Below, in pieces: positions 59,290 through 64,000 of a stretch of 64,000 nucleotides of DNA. The position numbers and the translations under genes were made by a program. The notes under the pieces were generated by a model. The model was not told the origin of the DNA and did no database searches. It worked only from the letters and a program-made list of their open reading frames with translations. The DNA comes from Paenibacillus silviterrae (GTDB taxonomy: Bacteria > Bacillota > Bacilli > Paenibacillales > NBRC-103111), in assembly GCF_030167925.1 (NCBI RefSeq), contig NZ_JASKUT010000002.1:1860001-1924000 (forward strand), read 5' to 3'. Positions within the stretch are counted from its first letter, which is position 1. Every line of letters starts with the position of its first letter.

Positions 59290-59313
59290 TTTTAATTAGT
59301 CGACTAATTAAAA
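59290..59313. promoter_or_regulatory. 24-bp perfect palindrome, probable MarR operator
   Basis: The arms TTTTAATTAGTC and GACTAATTAAAA (59290-59301 and 59302-59313) form an exact 24-bp palindrome 18 bp before the MarR start. The family binds dyads of this size, so autoregulation of the whole marR-ABC operon is likely. Confidence 0.7.
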
Positions 59314-59331
59314 AGGGAGGGATCGATCCTT

Positions 59332-59778
59332 TTGAAGGAACAAATTCCTTTACAGATGGCATTTATCAGAGCGGCAAAGCTGCATCGTCAGATGGTGCAT
59401 TCCACGCTTTCCACCAAGGATGTGTTTCCGGGACAGCCTGCGCTCTTGCTGCACTTATCCAAGAAGGATGGCCAAAGCCAAAAGGAGCTCGCCGAGCTGA
59501 TGCAGGTGACTCCCGCCACGGTTAACGTGATGATAGGGCGGATGGAGAAGACGGGACTTCTCGTGAGGAGGCCGGATGAGGAGGATTTAAGGGTTTCTCG
59601 GGTTTACCTGACGGAGAAAGGACGAGAGGTGCATCAAATTATTACCGAGGAGATGAATCGTATGGAGGCGATAGGCTTCTCCGGCTTTACGGAGGCTGAG
59701 CAGGATGCCTTTCGCCGGCTGCTGATGAAGATGCACGATAACCTGAAGAAAGCGAGCGATAGCTCATGCGCAAATTAA
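59332..59778 (+). CDS. MarR-family regulator of the ABC exporter
   Basis: 148 residues with the MarR winged helix (QKELAELMQVTPATVNVMIGRMEKTG, wing EEDLRVSRVYLTEKG). The TTG start at 59332 follows GGGAGG. It is the first gene of a marR-exporter-exporter operon and overlaps the first ABC gene by 13 bp. The 24-bp palindrome just upstream is its probable operator. Release by a drug or lipid ligand would induce the exporter. Confidence 0.85.
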   Translation: MKEQIPLQMAFIRAAKLHRQMVHSTLSTKDVFPGQPALLLHLSKKDGQSQKELAELMQVTPATVNVMIGRMEKTGLLVRRPDEEDLRVSRVYLTEKGREVHQIITEEMNRMEAIGFSGFTEAEQDAFRRLLMKMHDNLKKASDSSCAN

Positions 59779-61496
59779 TCAAATACGTCAGGCCGTATTG
59801 GCTCGCTACACTTCTCGCTCCGCTGCTTATGATGCTGGAGGTCGCTATGGATCTGATGCAGCCCCAGTTTATGGCCAGCATTATCGATGAGGGCGTGAAG
59901 ACCGGCAATTTGGGTCATATTCAACAGGTGGGTCTTTGGATGGTCGTTACCACCCTTGTCGGTCTGATCGGGGGCGTGGGCTGTACGGTGTTCTCCAGTA
60001 TCGCCTCCCAGCGCTTCGGCGCGGATGTCCGGGGCGATTTGTTTGAGCGGATTCAATCCTTTTCCTTCCGCAAGCTGGAGCAGTTCTCAACCGGATCTCT
60101 CATTACGAGGCTCACGAACGATATTACTCAGGTACAGAACTTCGTCCAAATGATGCTGCGCGTTCTTGTGCGCGCTCCGCTGCTTACCGTAGGAAGCTTC
60201 ATTATGGCGTTCATGATTAACAGCAGGCTGGCGTTGATTTTGCTCATTGTTACTCCTCTTTTATTTGCGGTGCTGTACGTCGTGATTCGAAAGGGCTTTC
60301 CTTTGTTCTCCAAGGTTCAAGCCCGCCTCGACGCTTTGAATACGGTATTGCAGGAAAATTTGGCCGGCATCCGCGTAGTGAAGGCTTTCGTGCGGGCGGA
60401 TTACGAGAAAGAGCGGTTTGGTCGTGCGAATACGGATTTCATGGAGATGTCGCTTAAGGCGAATCTGGTCATGGCTACACTTAGCCCCGTCATGTTCCTG
60501 CTCTTGAATGCTACCATTGTGGCCGCGCTCTGGTTCGGGGGGAATCTCATTTGGTCGAACTCCCTCCAGGTAGGCGAGCTGGTTGCGTTTATTAACTATG
60601 TAACCCAGGTGTTATTCTCGTTATTAATGGTTGCCATGATGATGATGAACGTTTCCCGTGCGAAGGCTTCTGCGGACCGAATTCAGGAGGTGCTCGAGAC
60701 GGACCCGGGGATCGGAAACCCTGAAAGCCCGGATACGACTGGGATCAGCACAGGACATATCTCCTTTGACAAGGTATCGTTTGCTTATGACGGGAACGAA
60801 ACCGTGCTGAAAGAGCTCAGCTTTGACGTCGAGCCGGGGCAAACCGTAGCCATACTCGGTGCGACCGGCGCGGGCAAGACCTCGCTGGTTCATCTAATCC
60901 CCCGGCTTTATGAAGCAACGAGCGGGACGGTCCGTATCGACGGCAAGGACGTGCGATCCTTGGACCTGACCGGTCTTCGTTCCCGTATCGGCATGGTATT
61001 GCAGCAGGCGATTCTGTTCAGCGGCACGATTAAGGACAACATTGCCTTCGGGAAGCCTGATGCGTCGATGGAGGACATCGTGGCTGCGGCAAAGGCCGCT
61101 CAGGCTCACGAATTCATCACAAGACTGCCGGACGGGTACGATACGCTGCTCGGGCAGCGGGGAGTCAACCTATCGGGAGGTCAGAAGCAGCGGATTTCGA
61201 TCGCGAGAGCCCTGCTGATTGAGCCGGCGATATTGATCCTGGATGACAGCACGAGCGCGGTGGACCTCGGTACGGAGTCCAAAATTCAGAAGGCTCTGAA
61301 GGAGCGGATGTCGCGGAGCACTTGCCTGATGATCGCCCAGCGCATCACCAGCGTGCAGGAAGCGGACCGCATCCTTGTGCTGGAGGAGGGGCGAATCGCC
61401 GCCTCCGGGACGCATAAGGAATTGATGCGTTCGAGCGCACTTTATCGCGAAATTTACGAATCTCAGCTTGGTGAGGAGGATGCGGCGCATGCGTGA
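59766..61496 (+). CDS. ABC exporter half-transporter, subunit 1 of heterodimer
   Basis: 576 residues, six membrane spans followed by a nucleotide-binding domain: Walker A GATGAGKTS, Q-loop VLQQAILFSGTI, signature NLSGGQKQR, Walker B ILILDDSTSAVD. The residue after Walker B is Asp (DDS) rather than catalytic Glu, so this subunit supplies the degenerate ATP site. The next gene encodes the partner with a normal DEATSSID, the usual split of heterodimeric multidrug exporters such as BmrCD. Starts inside the marR gene; overlaps the partner by 8 bp. Confidence 0.9.
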   Translation: MRKLIKYVRPYWLATLLAPLLMMLEVAMDLMQPQFMASIIDEGVKTGNLGHIQQVGLWMVVTTLVGLIGGVGCTVFSSIASQRFGADVRGDLFERIQSFSFRKLEQFSTGSLITRLTNDITQVQNFVQMMLRVLVRAPLLTVGSFIMAFMINSRLALILLIVTPLLFAVLYVVIRKGFPLFSKVQARLDALNTVLQENLAGIRVVKAFVRADYEKERFGRANTDFMEMSLKANLVMATLSPVMFLLLNATIVAALWFGGNLIWSNSLQVGELVAFINYVTQVLFSLLMVAMMMMNVSRAKASADRIQEVLETDPGIGNPESPDTTGISTGHISFDKVSFAYDGNETVLKELSFDVEPGQTVAILGATGAGKTSLVHLIPRLYEATSGTVRIDGKDVRSLDLTGLRSRIGMVLQQAILFSGTIKDNIAFGKPDASMEDIVAAAKAAQAHEFITRLPDGYDTLLGQRGVNLSGGQKQRISIARALLIEPAILILDDSTSAVDLGTESKIQKALKERMSRSTCLMIAQRITSVQEADRILVLEEGRIAASGTHKELMRSSALYREIYESQLGEEDAAHA

Positions 61497-63312
61497 AATA
61501 CCAATGGGGCCCGGAGGTAGACCGGGCTTCGGGCACGGAAGCATGGGGATGCCGAAGGCAAGGCCTAAGAACACCAAGGAAACACTGGCGAAGCTATGGT
61601 CTTATTTACGGTCGGAGAGCGGTTCCCTTTTCCTTGTCATTCTCCTGACGTCGGTGCACGCGGGCCTTTCCTTGATCGGACCTTTCCTTATCGGCGTGGC
61701 TATTGACGATTATATTCTTCCGCAGCGTTACGCAGGGCTGCTACAGCTGTGTGCGATTCTGCTCGGCGTTTATATTTGCGGGGCCGCTTTGGCCTGGCTG
61801 CAGGCGTTTACCGCAGCGAAGCTGTCGCAGCGTACGGTTCGGGCGATGCGGGGGGACGTGTTCGGCAAGCTGCAGGGCTTGCCGCTTCGCTTCTTCGATA
61901 CCCAGCCGCATGGGGATTTGATGAGCCGTGCGACGAATGACATCGAGAGTATCGCGACTACGCTGCACCAGAGCTTGATTCAGCTGATTTCCAGTGTAAT
62001 CACCGTTGCCGGGTGTCTGGTGATCATGCTCAGCCTGGACGTGCGGCTGACGCTGCTCAGTCTGGTGACCATTCCGCTGGTCGCTATCCTGACAAGAGTC
62101 GTGTCCGGTCATACGCGCAAGCAATTCGCCGCCCAACAGAAGCAGCTTGGCGAGCTGAACGGGTTCATTGAAGAAACCGTCTCCGGGCAGAAGGTCGTGG
62201 CTACCTTCTGTCGCGAGCCTCGCGCGCTGGCCGACTTCAGCCGGCTCAACACGAAGCTGGCGGACGTGGGCATCCGGGCGCAAATTTTGACAGGGCTTAT
62301 GGGTCCGTTTATGAACGTAATTAATAACTTGGGTTTCGCCGCTATTGCTCTCGGGGGAGGCTGGATGGCGTTGATGCAGTGGACTACGGTCGGTGTCGTC
62401 GTTTCCTTCCTGAACTATTCCCGCCAGCTGGGGCGGCCGGTGAACGAGCTTGCCAACCAGTTCAACATGATTCAAGCGGCGATTGCCGGTGCCGAGCGTG
62501 TCTTCGAATTGATGGAGCAGAAGTCGGAGCACGAAGAGGCAGCACGAAGAACCGTATCCTCATCATTTGCAGATATGAAGGGCGAGGTCATTTTCAATGA
62601 TGTTTCCTTCGGATATAAGGAAGGCGTACATGTGCTTCAGAACGTGTCGCTGCATGCATCTCCAGGCAGCATGATCGCACTGGTAGGGCCTACGGGAGCG
62701 GGGAAAACGACGATCGTGAATCTTCTCACCCGATTTTATGAAACGACCTCGGGAAGCATCACGATCGACGGGGCGGACATCAAGCACATGGATAAGGAGG
62801 CACTGCGGCGTCAATTGGGGATCGTTCTTCAGGATGCCTATGTGTTCTCCGATACGATCCGGGAGAATATTCGCTATGGTCGGCTTGATGCCACGGATGC
62901 GGAGGTGGAGGCCGCTACCAAGCTGGCCAACGCGGACAGCTTCATCCGCAAGCTGCCTCAGGGCTATGATACGGTGCTTTCCAAGGAAGGGACCAATGTC
63001 AGCCATGGGCAGCGCCAGCTCTTAACTATCGCGCGGGCCATTCTGGCGAATCCGGCCGTATTGATCCTGGACGAAGCCACGAGCAGCATCGATACCCGCA
63101 CGGAAATGCACATCCAGGAGGCGATGCGTGTGCTGATGCAGGGGCGGACCAGCTTCGTCATAGCTCATCGTCTCAGCACGATCCGGGAGGCCGACATGAT
63201 TCTGGTGATCGACGGCGGGCGCATCATTGAGCGCGGGACTCATGAAGAGCTGCTGGACAGCAAGGGCTTCTACTATCGTCTGTACACGACGCAGTTTGAG
63301 AAAGCAGGGTAA
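61489..63312 (+). CDS. ABC exporter half-transporter, subunit 2 of heterodimer
   Basis: 607 residues from ATG 61489, nine bases behind GAGGAGG. A Gly/Pro-rich N-terminal extension (MGPGGRPGFGHGSMGMP) precedes six spans and the ATPase domain: GPTGAGKTT, VLQDAYVFSDTI, signature NVSHGQRQL (a variant of LSGGQ), and Walker B with catalytic Glu (DEATSSID). The signature lies opposite the partner's degenerate site, as in asymmetric heterodimeric exporters. Substrate likely a drug or lipophilic compound. Terminator follows at 63315. Confidence 0.9.
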   Translation: MREIPMGPGGRPGFGHGSMGMPKARPKNTKETLAKLWSYLRSESGSLFLVILLTSVHAGLSLIGPFLIGVAIDDYILPQRYAGLLQLCAILLGVYICGAALAWLQAFTAAKLSQRTVRAMRGDVFGKLQGLPLRFFDTQPHGDLMSRATNDIESIATTLHQSLIQLISSVITVAGCLVIMLSLDVRLTLLSLVTIPLVAILTRVVSGHTRKQFAAQQKQLGELNGFIEETVSGQKVVATFCREPRALADFSRLNTKLADVGIRAQILTGLMGPFMNVINNLGFAAIALGGGWMALMQWTTVGVVVSFLNYSRQLGRPVNELANQFNMIQAAIAGAERVFELMEQKSEHEEAARRTVSSSFADMKGEVIFNDVSFGYKEGVHVLQNVSLHASPGSMIALVGPTGAGKTTIVNLLTRFYETTSGSITIDGADIKHMDKEALRRQLGIVLQDAYVFSDTIRENIRYGRLDATDAEVEAATKLANADSFIRKLPQGYDTVLSKEGTNVSHGQRQLLTIARAILANPAVLILDEATSSIDTRTEMHIQEAMRVLMQGRTSFVIAHRLSTIREADMILVIDGGRIIERGTHEELLDSKGFYYRLYTTQFEKAG

Positions 63313-63314
63313 GA

Positions 63315-63349
63315 AGGGGGCTGACGGCTGGGGCTGTCAGCCTCTTTTC
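63315..63349 (+). terminator. Terminator of the marR-ABC operon
   Basis: GGGGGCTGAC and GTCAGCCTC arms around GGCTGGGGCT, then TTTTCG. Confidence 0.7.
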
Positions 63350-63525
63350 GATTAGGGAAAGCCGGCGCCAGCAGCGCTATTCTGCTATCCGAAGGCCCAT
63401 TTATCAAAAATTCATTAAACTGTTTAAAAACATATTTGCATGGATTTCATTTCATGCTATGATATTTTGCATTCGAATATTTCGCGTTCGTAATATTAGC
63501 ATGTATAAAGAAAGGGGAAGTGCCG

Positions 63526-63969
63526 TTGGACCGCAGCCTTGATGTAACTTCGTTATTCAAAAGATTAAATAAGCTGCGAACGACCATGATGTATGCCGAA
63601 ATGAAAACGCTTGGCCTTACGGGGCCGCAGATGTTCGTGCTGCGTGAGCTGTTTCTGGGGCAGCCCAAGACGATTGGAGATCTTTCCAAGGCGCTGGAGC
63701 TAAGCAACAGCACGTTAACGGGTATCATTGACCGCTTGGAGCGCGATCGGCTGGTGGAGCGGAAGCGGGATGAGAAGGACCGACGTGTGATATGGATCTA
63801 TATTACGTCGCTTTGCGAGCAATTAAAAAAGGATCGTCTCGACCGGGTGGATGCCGAATTTAACGAAATGCTGGCTCAGTCTTTTACGCAGGAGCAGTTT
63901 ACCTTAGTTCATGATGTGCTTTCGAAATTAATAGTCCATATCGAGGAGAGGCTGGAGAGTACCCAATGA
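63526..63969 (+). CDS. MarR-family regulator
   Basis: 147 residues with the MarR fold (IGDLSKALELSNSTLTGIIDRLERDRLVERKRDEKDRRVIWIYI). The TTG at 63526 is preferred because AAAGGGGAA lies six bases upstream; the GTG at 63520 overlaps that site. Imperfect repeats TTCGAATATT and TTCGTAATATT (63473-63498) lie upstream and could be its operator. Its stop overlaps the ATG of the next gene by 4 bp, so the two are co-translated. Confidence 0.8.
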   Translation: MDRSLDVTSLFKRLNKLRTTMMYAEMKTLGLTGPQMFVLRELFLGQPKTIGDLSKALELSNSTLTGIIDRLERDRLVERKRDEKDRRVIWIYITSLCEQLKKDRLDRVDAEFNEMLAQSFTQEQFTLVHDVLSKLIVHIEERLESTQ

Positions 63970-64000
63970 AACGGAAAATCATCCTATACGTCATTTTGCT
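63966..64000 (+). CDS. Partial gene running off the window (membrane/secreted N-terminus)
   Basis: ATG 63966 overlaps the MarR stop (ATGA). Only MKRKIILYVIL is visible: a positively charged N-terminus followed by a hydrophobic stretch, i.e. a signal peptide or membrane anchor. In similar operons an efflux protein such as a membrane-fusion subunit follows MarR, but that is not shown here. Confidence 0.5.
   Translation, partial: MKRKIILYVIL

Overview
The window looks like DNA from an endospore-forming Bacillota, most likely a Paenibacillus-type organism. It carries a GerA/GerB/GerC germinant-receptor operon, an RNase J gene, strong AGGAGG-type ribosome binding sites, many GTG/TTG starts, CcpA-like and PhoP-like sites, and lipoproteins with Gram-positive lipoboxes. 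This assignment comes from gene families and signals only; no species can be named.

Layout. 1-10 kb: a truncated SAM methyltransferase, a DedA membrane protein, a NagZ lipoprotein, a thioredoxin-reductase-like flavoprotein with an Rrf2 regulator (near-identical operators in front of both), and a GntR/PhnP-like/ABC-importer operon. 10.6-13.9 kb: a plasmid-type replication module. It has a Rep-like initiator, an array of about 16 iterons with a consensus DnaA box inside it, a second tandem gene of unknown family, and between them a short structured RNA with two hairpins carrying the same UUGGCG hexaloop and its own promoter and terminator. 14-19.8 kb: a self-contained fructose PTS operon (fruR-fruK-EIIBC-EIIA-HPr-EI). 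20-28.7 kb: esterase, PlsY, a duplicated P-loop ATPase, membrane and XRE proteins, Uma2, HemY and MarR, with a MITE-like inverted repeat that supplies the 3' end of hemY. 29.2-30.4 kb: a ParA plus ribbon-helix-helix partition pair. 30.6-38.7 kb: GlpK, TauE-type exporter, polysaccharide deacetylase, MATE exporter, a very AT-rich stretch, MsrAB and a 31-residue peptide gene. 38.8-43.2 kb: a type III (tubulin-like) partition locus (TubR, TubZ, a TubY-like MerR/coiled-coil protein, a tubC-like repeat cluster), flanked by a duplicated-domain protein, a 32-residue membrane peptide and a Gln/Ala-rich protein. 43.4-48.9 kb: RNase J and the ger operon. 49-64 kb: FAD-Rieske oxidoreductase, UppP, a two-component system, a FusB-type EF-G binding protein, a HAD/kinase-like pair, and a MarR-controlled heterodimeric ABC exporter followed by a second MarR operon cut by the window end.

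Taken together, an iteron origin, a candidate countertranscript RNA and two different partition machines within 30 kb suggest that the window belongs to a large low-copy plasmid or chromid, or to a chromosome that has absorbed one. The many housekeeping-like genes (rnj, uppP, plsY, hemY, glpK, ptsHI) fit a chromid or an integrated replicon. The sequence alone cannot decide between these.
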